This document shows positions 46,501-53,456 of a stretch of 64,000 nucleotides of DNA, one piece after another (position 1 is the first letter of the stretch; each line of letters begins with the position of its first letter). Below the pieces are notes generated by a model. It had not been told where the DNA came from and ran no database searches. It worked only from the letters and a program-made list of their open reading frames with translations. The translations under genes were made by a program, and so were the position numbers. The DNA lies in assembly GCF_018863195.1 (NCBI RefSeq), contig NZ_JAHKRT010000002.1:434001-498000 (forward strand). Reading direction: 5' to 3'. Origin of the DNA: Sphingomonas quercus. Lineage in GTDB: Bacteria > Pseudomonadota > Alphaproteobacteria > Sphingomonadales > Sphingomonadaceae.

Positions 46501-47381
46501 ATAACTGCGGCGTCTATCTTATTCCCTCCTATATAGTCGCTAGCGACCGGTATACGACGGTGAGGGAGGCTGAAATCCACGACATATTCACAGACGTGTT
46601 TGGCGGCCACGAGCGCCTCAATCGTGTTAAAGGCTGGTGGTGGGCTGCCGCTTCCAGCATTATAAACCCCAATAGCCTCGCTAATGTTCTCGCCTGGTAT
46701 GGGGACACGAGCAAGTTCGATTATTACGCCTGCGCTCCTTATTGGGGCAATGATCCCCTGGGCTACCTCTACATGGGCATCACGACGCCGTATGATAGGC
46801 CGGGCGGCTGGGCCCTCGATAGCGGCAAGCAGTTCTATCCGGGGTGGGGCCTCACGACAAAGGCGCTGGTCGATAGCGATCAGGCGGCGTGGCTGAATTT
46901 CAGCATCTACGGCAACACGGCAGGCACCGGCTCGAATTTGGATGGCCCATGGCCGCTGTCGATGAAGGCCACCGTCTACGCCATCGGTTCAGCGGCGCAT
47001 AGGAATGAGCGCGCCTTCCGCTCTATCGTTCCTGGCTACGTTCCCAACTCGATCAAGTTTTGCAGCTACGAGTGCGGCATGGGTACCGGCATGATGCTGG
47101 ATCACGACTCAGGTTATGCGGAGGAGAACAGCGCATCAGATAATGCAACGGCCGCCTATGAGGCTTTGCTGAACCACCCTGCAATGCGCGACTGGACGTA
47201 TGGCTATTATGCCGGCATCAGGGATGTACTCGGCGGCGCCCATTTCCAGTTCGTGGATCTGCGCGGCAGCGTCACGGAGGTCGGGACGCAATATCTGCGC
47301 TACGGCCTAGGCAACAACGTACATGATACCGGCTCGCCCGCTTTGCTGGGCTGGCTCGAGGCTGCGGCGCTCCCGGAATAG
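43599..47381 (+). CDS. Large multidomain glycoside-hydrolase-like protein of unknown role
   Basis: This 1260-residue protein starts at an ATG preceded by GAAGGA. It has no signal peptide or membrane helix. Residues ~1-170 are beta-rich and unrecognised. About 183-395 looks like a concanavalin-A-like lectin/LamG jelly roll (DDDFNGAPNGTL ... MDRVTVWAL). About 405-500 looks Ig-like. About 600-1260 resembles a TIM-barrel glycosidase family: GMRFMQADDINSVN, then EHCNALGCDLWFNIPRDA, then LKVWPQYANETWN near residue 776, where the NE..WN motif places a likely catalytic Glu. Codon choice is noticeably less GC-biased than the neighbours, which suggests transfer. A phage tail/adhesin role or an intracellular or phage-released carbohydrase are both possible. 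No activity can be assigned. Confidence 0.75.
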   Translation: MAVEISVYVDPARDSGEVPEGAPVTVQRLLDVGDTITVTQVGPDGTALVRINPLGDEAVTLAFAGALTETFEGLEYRRLPINGTLTLADPWDSTPILQTQARFDRDEAYDRHLTGVPAVFDRGVVVSEWYADDVPTGLDLTINGNDFAGKMLKYISICTSGSHELVSESEGELIPGQGTCIIDDDFNGAPNGTLVSDDNSDKGAWVGEGGPTTMVLIADTYATPPSGVTANSLAEIDVGETDVMADFGYGDLQGSGGSLIMLLCYDRAEKNAVRVAVTLNNAQNRVEVSFFTYKKGAQIGVNKYTFLHIPQPGDILRLKLQNSQLTVYKKYVTTDGDTSYRRMNIGNYQASGYSNEGAGVIDISASPWDYARGTWFYWTVSGTTANTHRMDRVTVWALSGSGFNIASVEDGETVVGLPTRSQGHTLKINGVYDGSAPTSLDVEVTQSTTVVLDRRPASITQAEDGTWSATVQSLDLLGLDATKDHAVRIWKDGAGNPATLSFRPTIYAELQPHHPAQQKNSETYWEGTDSYRDLGPKLFWLTFYPGSNQDTPLHPADQSADPVAEGAVGLDGVVHTYPGGGTTSSRLRAILPYSRGAGRYGTGVKWVVKGWPAGMTAGIGGNANDYTIVPGAPAGEIWFNFPRAENTDTGNKIVYLEFAGNLPAEGFDTRAISVAPEGSGTDFCTPVEHQMKAGIKGMRFMQADDINSVNVIPGGRVDPWFGTNQNGFGLDTKIEHCNALGCDLWFNIPRDAKNEWITTAATFIRDNLNSGLKVWPQYANETWNVAGGGFVRTNWYTAIRGIERGLVAPSATTFADAEPLGFNITIPEVDVWVVPYRISDLRIIANPLAAYNIFPINFDLPEFEDFRSLNGGTLTGVHFVQNMTVLRSADGSNNPSYLTPGMLRYVRPATGEDLAKWCPFDNYLRAWQSIESDYHFHSAGAADVWGMGDYKIIVTEKDISAGDTLSLDNCGVYLIPSYIVASDRYTTVREAEIHDIFTDVFGGHERLNRVKGWWWAAASSIINPNSLANVLAWYGDTSKFDYYACAPYWGNDPLGYLYMGITTPYDRPGGWALDSGKQFYPGWGLTTKALVDSDQAAWLNFSIYGNTAGTGSNLDGPWPLSMKATVYAIGSAAHRNERAFRSIVPGYVPNSIKFCSYECGMGTGMMLDHDSGYAEENSASDNATAAYEALLNHPAMRDWTYGYYAGIRDVLGGAHFQFVDLRGSVTEVGTQYLRYGLGNNVHDTGSPALLGWLEAAALPE

Positions 47382-47461
47382 TGCTTCGACGTTAACGAGG
47401 CGGCCGCGCGATCAGGGGCGGCCGCTTCGCCTTTCGAGGATTTCCTGCAGCGGCGGGGAGC

Positions 47462-48106
47462 TTGCCTTGCCGGCGGAGCCGCTGGCAATGTTTGAACTGC
47501 CGGCGACGCCACATCAAGTCCCTCCTGGACCTGCACAGCATCCAGTGCGACGCCGCGGTGGTGTGCATGAGCTGCGGCAGGACCGCCGTCTATGATCCGG
47601 ACTCCCTTGCCGGCTACCTGCGGACCGCGCGACGGCCCGAGAGGCTGGAGGATATCGGGCAGCACTTCTCGTGTCGGCGCTGCCGGTCCCGGGAAATCGA
47701 GGTGAAGCCATTCCCGCGGGCGCACAGGCCCGAGCCGCTGCCGGTCCCGGACAGGCCGGTTCCCCTCTACGTATTGCCGCCGGGCAGATGCGCCCGCGAG
47801 CTTGCCGAGGCCGAGAAGGCGCTCGCCGAGGCGCTGAAGGAGGTCCCCGCCATCATGCCTGTCCTGGTTCGGCAGGCGGACGTCCGTGAGAGGGGGAGGC
47901 ACGCGGGATATATGCTGCGGGAACGGCTGTCCCCGAGGGGTGGATTACTGAGTGGAGGCGGTGGAATGCGGGCGTTCTCAATAGCCATTGTTATCGTCCG
48001 AAAATCGATTTGGCTCGACCCAGGTGAGCCTCTTGATAGATCGGCGGCGAAACAGGAACATGGCCCAGCCGCCGTGGCGCAGAGCATCGCCACCGCCTCG
48101 ATGTAG
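47462..48106 (+). CDS. Small zinc-ribbon-like protein
   Basis: The first ~80 residues carry paired Cys motifs: CLNCRRRH at the start, CMSCGRTAVYDPDSLAGYL, and FSCRRCRSREIEVKPFPRAH. This is the pattern of a small zinc-ribbon protein found in sphingomonads; its function is unknown. The start is uncertain (a TTG at 47462 is the only start for the full frame), and no ribosome-binding site is well placed. The part after ~residue 150 (from GGLLSGGG) has no protein-like pattern and may be read-through beyond a lost stop or frame. It follows the large gene by 80 bases. Confidence 0.5.
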   Translation: MPCRRSRWQCLNCRRRHIKSLLDLHSIQCDAAVVCMSCGRTAVYDPDSLAGYLRTARRPERLEDIGQHFSCRRCRSREIEVKPFPRAHRPEPLPVPDRPVPLYVLPPGRCARELAEAEKALAEALKEVPAIMPVLVRQADVRERGRHAGYMLRERLSPRGGLLSGGGGMRAFSIAIVIVRKSIWLDPGEPLDRSAAKQEHGPAAVAQSIATASM

Positions 48107-48282
48107 CCGAGCGTCGACGGCGTTTCGGTGAAAGCCATCGCGATCCAAAACGGGATCGTTGGCACCCACTTAAGGCTGCGTAAGTCCCTTATGAAATGGC
48201 CCAGATAGACGCAGATTTGGTCATCGATAAGATCGAAGACCGCTCGCCAAAATCGCTCATGACGGAAACTAACGAGAAACAT
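47767..48282 (-). CDS. Possible membrane-protein fragment (low confidence)
   Basis: From the ATG at 48282 this frame reads MFLVSFRHERFWRAVFDLID, then two hydrophobic stretches (VPTIPFWIAMAF and IEAVAMLCATAAG). The second half lies antisense to the zinc-ribbon gene and becomes low-complexity. The 47950-48310 stretch is visibly less GC-rich than its surroundings. It may be a relic of a transferred membrane protein or chance. The rest of the gap up to 48574 shows nothing recognisable apart from the ribosome-binding site of the next gene. Confidence 0.2.
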   Translation of the reverse strand: MFLVSFRHERFWRAVFDLIDDQICVYLGHFIRDLRSLKWVPTIPFWIAMAFTETPSTLGYIEAVAMLCATAAGPCSCFAADLSRGSPGSSQIDFRTITMAIENARIPPPPLSNPPLGDSRSRSIYPACLPLSRTSACRTRTGMMAGTSFSASASAFSASASSRAHLPGGNT

Positions 48283-48574
48283 GACGACTAAAGCTTCTGG
48301 GGCTCGCCTTTGCGGAGACTTACTGACGCCACCGCTGGGGTTCACGGCCGGCGGCCACATTCCTTTGCAAGGCGCCGGACATCCTCGATCAGGCGTCCAG
48401 ACCAGCTGGGTCATCCCCGTCCAAGCCAGCCTATGATGCTCCCGAGCCACCATCAGCTTGTGAAGTAGCGCCTTTAGGTCTGAGCCGGGCGATATCGGAC
48501 CCGGCGCCGCCCGGCCGGCGTTGAGGAGAATAACGCCACGCCCGAGCCGGCGTCGTTCAGTGCAGGAGCATAGG

Positions 48575-49408
48575 ATGTCGGACGATGTGCAGTCCCGCGC
48601 GGACGATATCGACCTGTCCGGCAGAGAGCGGCAGGACGCTTACGAACAGCAGTTGATGAGCGCGCGGGTCCTTCACGAAGTGATCCGCCGATCCGGCGAC
48701 GAGGAGCTGGACCGGCCCGCCCTCTCGCTCTTGTGGTCCGGACTGGCGGGCGGCGTCGCGATCAGTGCATCGCTCATGGGACAGGCGCTCATCGAAAGCA
48801 GGCTCCCCGATGCGCCCTGGCGGCCACTGGTGGCGAGTTTCGGTTATACGCTCGGCTTCCTGATCGTGATCCTGGGCCGTCTCCAGCTCTTTACCGAGAG
48901 CACGCTGTCGGCGGTCATACCGGTGGCGACGCATCTCAGCCTCGCCAATGTCCGCCGCATGCTCCGCCTGTGGAGTCTGGTACTCTGCTTCAATCTGATC
49001 GGAACGCTGCTCATCGCCACGGCGACGGGCCTGTCGCTGATCGGGTCGGTGGAGCAGCGCGCAGCCATGCTCGAGGTCTCCCGCAAGCTCATTGAGCATG
49101 ATTGGCTCGAGACCCTGAAACTCGGGGTCCCGGCTGGTTTCCTGATCGCCGCGGTGCCGTGGATCATGCCCGTCGCCAGGGGGCAGGGCTTCTGGGTGGT
49201 GCTGGCGCTCACCTACAGCATCGCGCTCGGCGGCTTCGCGCATGTCGTGGCCGGTTCGGGCGAGGCTTGGCTGCTGGCGGTCTGCGGGGAGACGAGCTTC
49301 GCGCACGCCGCCTTCGGGCTGATCCTGCCTGCGCTTCTCGGCAACATCATTGGCGGGACCGGGCTGTTCGCTCTTCTCGCCCATGCCCAGGTACGCCAGG
49401 AGCTCTAG
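48575..49408 (+). CDS. Formate/nitrite transporter (FNT) family protein, YfdC-like
   Basis: This 277-residue inner-membrane protein starts at the ATG at 48575, behind GGAG. It has a charged N-terminal tail, then six or so hydrophobic helices. The FNT-type LLWSGLAGGVAISASLMGQA, the family loop LQLFTESTLSAVIPV and the SIALGGFAHVVAGSGEAW region are recognisable. FNT channels pass formate, nitrite or related small anions; this subgroup (YfdC) has no settled substrate. It converges on the alcohol-oxidation operon, ending 31 bases from that operon's last gene. A role with formate made by one-carbon oxidation is an inference only. Confidence 0.85.
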   Translation: MSDDVQSRADDIDLSGRERQDAYEQQLMSARVLHEVIRRSGDEELDRPALSLLWSGLAGGVAISASLMGQALIESRLPDAPWRPLVASFGYTLGFLIVILGRLQLFTESTLSAVIPVATHLSLANVRRMLRLWSLVLCFNLIGTLLIATATGLSLIGSVEQRAAMLEVSRKLIEHDWLETLKLGVPAGFLIAAVPWIMPVARGQGFWVVLALTYSIALGGFAHVVAGSGEAWLLAVCGETSFAHAAFGLILPALLGNIIGGTGLFALLAHAQVRQEL

Positions 49409-49439
49409 CGACGCGCGCCCGCGCCCTTACGGACGGCTG

Positions 49440-50249
49440 CTATCGCGCGACGAGGGGCACGCCGTAGCGCCGTAGCAACCTTTCGATCTCGGCCCGGCGT
49501 CGCTCCAGGATCGCGTCGACGCGGCGCAGGAGCACCGTATCGTCCCTCCGCGCCGCTACCGAGATGTCAAACACCATCGGCAGCTGCGGGCCGTCGAACA
49601 GCGGCGAAACGGGGCTGATCGCCACCCGCTCGGGATGGCGCAGCCGGTAATAGCCCGCCACCGGTCCCCAGACATAGGCGATGTCGAGTTTGCCGCTCGT
49701 CAACGCATCGAGGATCGCGTCCTGCGGGTAGGCGCGGCGATAATCCCCCTGGACCATGAACCCGCGTACGTTCCGGACGATGCCGCGGCGTGTCAGGGCA
49801 TGTGCGGGCGGGGTGTTGATGCCGTCGTCGCCGATCAGCTGCACCCCGATGCGCAGGTGCCGCAACCGGGGGTCATCGAACGAGCGCGGGACGGGGGAGC
49901 TCCCATGCCGCCGCGCCACGACCACATAGCTTGACCGGTAATAGGGCGTGCTCGTTGCCACCGCCTCCAGCGTGCTGCCGACGCCCGGCACCAGATCGCA
50001 CTGCCCGGCGCGCAGCGTCTCACGCAGATTGCCGCGGCGCTGCGCCCACCAGACGTAGCGAAGCTCCGCGTTCATGTCGCGGGCGATCAGCCGGACAAGG
50101 GCGTTCTCGAAACCCTGTTCCGCCCGGTTCGAAAAGGGCATGTTGTTGGGATCGGCGCAGACGCGCAGCACTGCGCGTGCCGGCGCCGCGGCGGCGGGCA
50201 TGCACGCGCCGACGGACGCGAGGAGCACGCAGGCCCGAACAACCCTCAT
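49440..50249 (-). CDS. Quinoprotein-associated periplasmic substrate-binding protein (MoxJ-like)
   Basis: This 269-residue protein has a signal sequence (VVRACVLLASVGACMPAAAA) and an SBP-fold body. Motifs of the 'quinoprotein dehydrogenase-associated ABC transporter substrate-binding protein' group (TIGR03871-like) are visible: VLRVCADPNNMPFSNRAEQG, LRYVWWAQRRGNLRETLRAG and RIGVQLIGDDGINTPPAHAL. No transporter genes accompany it, and MoxJ relatives support assembly of PQQ dehydrogenases. It overlaps the beta-propeller gene by 4 bases and is the last gene of the operon. Confidence 0.88.
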   Translation of the reverse strand: MRVVRACVLLASVGACMPAAAAPARAVLRVCADPNNMPFSNRAEQGFENALVRLIARDMNAELRYVWWAQRRGNLRETLRAGQCDLVPGVGSTLEAVATSTPYYRSSYVVVARRHGSSPVPRSFDDPRLRHLRIGVQLIGDDGINTPPAHALTRRGIVRNVRGFMVQGDYRRAYPQDAILDALTSGKLDIAYVWGPVAGYYRLRHPERVAISPVSPLFDGPQLPMVFDISVAARRDDTVLLRRVDAILERRRAEIERLLRRYGVPLVAR

Positions 50250-51220
50250 CGCGCCACCACGCCCCAGGGCCTGCCGCCGAGCCGGATCGTGCCCGCCGGC
50301 CGGTTCTGCACCAGATCGACGACGCTCATGTCGCCGCTGAGCCCGTTGGCGGTGTAGAGGCGCCGGCCATCCGGCGAGAGAGCCAGGTTCCAGGCCCGCC
50401 ACCCGACCGGGAACGTCCGCACCAGGGCCAGCGTCCGCGGATCGAGTTCGGCGACGAGCCTGGCCCGGCCCAGCGCCACGAAGGCGCGGTCGCCGCCGCG
50501 CGTGAAGGCGATCGCTACGGCCTGCAGCTTGTTCTCCGATGGCCGCTCGCCGGGGATTGCGCTGTTGAAGTCGATCCGGCCGACGGGGCGGCGGGTGGCA
50601 GTGTCGAAGGCGGTTACCGTCGCGCGAACCTCCGAGGAAACCCAGAAGCGCCGCCCACCGGGTTCGAAGGCGACGAAGCGTGGACGAGTGTCGACGATCA
50701 GATTGTCGATCACGGCGGCCGTGCGGGCATCGATGACATGGGCCATGCTCGCCGTCTCGGAGGTCTGCACGACGAGGCGGCCATCCGGGCTCGCCGCGGT
50801 CCCTTCCGGCTCACCGCCGACCGGCACCTTCGCCACCAGCCTGCCGGCCGCGATGTCGACGATGGAAAGCAGATTATCGTCCTCGTTCGCCACATAGAGG
50901 CGGCTGCCGTCGGGCGAAAGGGTGATCGTCTCGGGGTCCGGCCCGCTCGGCAGCGCCGGCAGGACGCGGTTCTGGTCGAGGTCGATGACATCCACGCGGC
51001 TGTCGCCGCCGCTCGCCACGTAGAGGCGCCGCCTGTCCGGCGAGAGCACCATGCCCCTTGGCCGGCGGCCGACCGCGATGTCCATCCGCAGCGCGAGGGC
51101 GGCGGCGTCGATGACATGGACCACGTTCGATGCCTCATCCGACACATAGATCGCCGGGCCGGTCGAGGGCGCGGCGTGGCAGGCGGAGAGCGCGAGCAGC
51201 GCCAGCGTGATCCGCCTCAT
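50246..51220 (-). CDS. PQQ-associated YVTN beta-propeller lipoprotein
   Basis: This 324-residue protein has a lipobox (LLALSAC) followed by repeating YVTN-type blades: AIYVSDEASNVVHVIDAAAL, RLYVASGGDSRVDVIDLD, RLYVANEDDNLLSIVDIA and RLYTANGLSGDMSVVDLV. It matches the 'PQQ-dependent catabolism-associated beta-propeller' group. Members occur beside quinoprotein dehydrogenases and their role is unknown. The 4-base overlaps on both sides place it inside the operon. Confidence 0.88.
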   Translation of the reverse strand: MRRITLALLALSACHAAPSTGPAIYVSDEASNVVHVIDAAALALRMDIAVGRRPRGMVLSPDRRRLYVASGGDSRVDVIDLDQNRVLPALPSGPDPETITLSPDGSRLYVANEDDNLLSIVDIAAGRLVAKVPVGGEPEGTAASPDGRLVVQTSETASMAHVIDARTAAVIDNLIVDTRPRFVAFEPGGRRFWVSSEVRATVTAFDTATRRPVGRIDFNSAIPGERPSENKLQAVAIAFTRGGDRAFVALGRARLVAELDPRTLALVRTFPVGWRAWNLALSPDGRRLYTANGLSGDMSVVDLVQNRPAGTIRLGGRPWGVVAR

Positions 51221-51630
51221 GTCTGGGTGTAGAGGAAGGCTGACAGGTCGCGCGCCTGATCGGGGCGCACGCCCAGGCGCGGCATGGCAGTGCCCGGCGT
51301 GATCGCCTGCGGGTCGATGATCCAGCGCTGGAGGTTGTCCGGGTTGTTGGCGAGCTTGCCGGCGATGATCGCGCGGGCACCGATCGTGTCGAGCGGCGGG
51401 CCGACCATGCCCTGCGCCTGCGGCACACCGCTCGCGGCGTGGCATGCCCCGCAGCCGAAGGCCGCAAACAGCTTCGCGCCTCGCTGGGCGTCGCCGCCGG
51501 TGATTGCCTCGGCCCGTTGGCGCAGCTGCGTCTGCTCGTGCCGATATTCGAACGTCACGCCACCCGCAGCAGCGGCGACGAGCGCCGTCACCACGGCCAG
51601 CGCGATCCGGCTATTCCGCCGAAACGGCAT
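51217..51630 (-). CDS. Membrane-anchored c-type cytochrome
   Basis: This 137-residue protein has an N-terminal hydrophobic segment (IALAVVTALVAAAAGGVTF) that would anchor or export it. Heme is attached covalently at FGCGACHAASG (CxxCH), and the sixth ligand is the Met in PGTAMPRLGV. It would carry electrons in the periplasm, probably between the dehydrogenase and the oxidase. It overlaps ctaG by 20 bases. Confidence 0.92.
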   Translation of the reverse strand: MPFRRNSRIALAVVTALVAAAAGGVTFEYRHEQTQLRQRAEAITGGDAQRGAKLFAAFGCGACHAASGVPQAQGMVGPPLDTIGARAIIAGKLANNPDNLQRWIIDPQAITPGTAMPRLGVRPDQARDLSAFLYTQT

Positions 51631-52507
51631 GGCGTTCCTCCCCAGGCTTCAACCAACGGTACAGGATGACCAATGCCGCGCCCATGTGGACGATCCCGCC
51701 CGGTATCCACATGATCAGGCCGGCCAGCTGCTGGTCTTCCTCGGGCGTGAGGCCGAGCGGCGTCATCCCCATTGCTGCATAGCCTGCATACCAGGGGCTG
51801 GAGGAGAGGGCCATCAGTCCCCCCAGCGCCGCGCCGACGCAGGCGGTGATAAGCAGGCAGAAGGCGGCGACGCCGGCGCTGCCGCGCGCGTCCGCTCGCG
51901 CGATCGTCCACCAGAAGAGCAGCGAGGTGACGATGAAGCTGAGATGCTGCGCGACATGCCACCCCTCGCTCGCCAACGCGCGATCGAACAGCGCCGGGGC
52001 GTGCCATAGCCACAGCGCAGCGGCCTGCAGGGCGGTGGCGACCCACGGCGAGGACAGGGCCCCCCAGCCGGCCGCAATCGACCGCGCATGGACCAGCCTT
52101 CCGAATGCCCGGCGCGCGGCCGCGGGCAGACCCCACAGAAGCATCGACCCCGCGCCCGCGGTGGCGAGCAGCAACGTGGCGACGAGCATGATGAGCTCAT
52201 GCTCGATCATGTGAACGGTGAAGGAGCGTTCCCCCGCCTCGTGCAAAGGCGATACCAGCGACGCTGTCAGCACGAGCCAGCCGAGGCCAAACAGCAGCGC
52301 GTCGCGTCGCATCGCCCTGCGCCCGCGTCGCGCCCGTGCCCAGAGCCGCGCAAAGCCCACTCCATAGAGCAGCAGCGTGATCGCGAGCGGCAGCGTCACC
52401 GATGGCGCCAGGGTCCAGCCGGGCGCCTCGGCATGATCGTGCCCGGCATGGGCAAGCGCTGCCTCCGGCAGCAGCAGGAGGCACAGCATCGCCTTTGCCC
52501 GCCTCAT
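51611..52507 (-). CDS. ctaG: Cytochrome c oxidase assembly factor, caa3_CtaG type
   Basis: This 298-residue protein has about seven hydrophobic helices. The family-defining segments are FTVHMIEHELIMLVATLLLA and LWLWHAPALFDRALASEGWH. A His-rich stretch just after the signal (HAGHDHAEAP) could bind copper. CtaG of the Gram-positive/caa3 type is needed for formation of active caa3 oxidase. The start is the ATG at 52507, overlapping the preceding gene's stop. Confidence 0.9.
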   Translation of the reverse strand: MRRAKAMLCLLLLPEAALAHAGHDHAEAPGWTLAPSVTLPLAITLLLYGVGFARLWARARRGRRAMRRDALLFGLGWLVLTASLVSPLHEAGERSFTVHMIEHELIMLVATLLLATAGAGSMLLWGLPAAARRAFGRLVHARSIAAGWGALSSPWVATALQAAALWLWHAPALFDRALASEGWHVAQHLSFIVTSLLFWWTIARADARGSAGVAAFCLLITACVGAALGGLMALSSSPWYAGYAAMGMTPLGLTPEEDQQLAGLIMWIPGGIVHMGAALVILYRWLKPGEERHAVSAE

Positions 52508-52824
52508 GACAGGCAGCCCGGCACCAGCAGGCCGGCGATGGTCTGCATGAGGATCGGGAACGCCAGCAGCAAGGCAAGGAGCATGCTCAGGAGCGCGACG
52601 AACTGCCATCCGTCCTGCTCCGTGCGTCCGTCCTGCCAGCGGCGGTAGGAGAGCATGGCGCCGGCCGCGACCAGCGCCAGGCCCGCCGCCCCGAGCAGCG
52701 CGACGCTCCACCAGTGCCCCCTCGTGCACTGGGCGAAGATCATGCCGGAACCCGCCTGCTGGCTCAGATACCAGCCGGCGACCCCGCCGATCAGGCCGGC
52801 CCAGGGCTGAAGGATGCGCCGCAT
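52504..52824 (-). CDS. Small membrane protein of the oxidase cluster
   Basis: This 106-residue protein has three hydrophobic segments (QPWAGLIGGVAGWYLSQQ, SVALLGAAGLALVAAGAML and LLSMLLALLLAFPILMQ). The start ATG at 52824 shares one base with the coxC stop (TGATG). An ATG at 52836 is also possible. Position between coxC and ctaG points to a small accessory subunit or assembly protein; I cannot name a family. Confidence 0.75.
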   Translation of the reverse strand: MRRILQPWAGLIGGVAGWYLSQQAGSGMIFAQCTRGHWWSVALLGAAGLALVAAGAMLSYRRWQDGRTEQDGWQFVALLSMLLALLLAFPILMQTIAGLLVPGCLS

Positions 52825-53456
52825 CACGGAAGCCATCGCGGCACCCAGTAGATGAGCAGGTAGATCAACAGCCAGGAGAGCCAGACGAACCGCCAGTAAA
52901 GCGCGTTCTCGCTGGTATCGACGAAGCGATTGGCTTCCTTGCCATGCTCCGTGAACATCAGCGCGGTGAGGACGAGAGTGTCGCCCCAATCCGTCACCAG
53001 GTGGGTGGTGTGCAGGAAGAGCAGCAGCCACATCACGGAGCCATAGGCATTGTCCGTCCAGCTCACGTTGAGTGACGCGAACTCGAAGCCGCGCAGCACG
53101 AACAGCGGGATCACGGCCGCCGACATCACCACCAGCCCCTTGCGCACCGTCGCCAGATCGTAGCGCTCCGCGGCACGCTTGATCCAGCTGTTGGGGATTT
53201 CGGTCAGCAGGATCAGGATGGTGAGGAGCGAGCCGGCGAGCAGGTCCGGCGGGGCCAGCGGTGCCGGCGGCCAGGTCTGCTCCTTGTCGAGGATGAAGAA
53301 ATAGGCCGCGAAGGAGAGCGCAAAGAACATCCCCTCCACCACCATGAAGCCGATGATGCCCCACCAGGTGATGCTGCGGTGGCCGAAGCCATGGGTCGGC
53401 AGCGCGGCAAGGTCGCCTTCGAAGCGTACGCCGTCGGCCATGCTGCGCCCGCTCAT
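52824..53456 (-). CDS. Cytochrome c oxidase subunit III
   Basis: This 210-residue protein has five or so transmembrane helices, a short form of subunit III. Family segments include GIIGFMVVEGMFFALSFAAY, LLLFLHTTHLVTDWGDTL and the C-terminal YWRFVWLSWLLIYLLIYWVP. Subunit III stabilises the catalytic core and guards proton uptake to the active site. The ATG at 53456 overlaps the coxA stop. Confidence 0.92.
   Translation of the reverse strand: MSGRSMADGVRFEGDLAALPTHGFGHRSITWWGIIGFMVVEGMFFALSFAAYFFILDKEQTWPPAPLAPPDLLAGSLLTILILLTEIPNSWIKRAAERYDLATVRKGLVVMSAAVIPLFVLRGFEFASLNVSWTDNAYGSVMWLLLFLHTTHLVTDWGDTLVLTALMFTEHGKEANRFVDTSENALYWRFVWLSWLLIYLLIYWVPRWLP

Noticed and set aside
47767-48453. 228-codon minus-strand frame as a full gene
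   Set aside because: Only the 48282-47950 part looks protein-like, and the rest is antisense to the zinc-ribbon gene; kept at low confidence from 48282.
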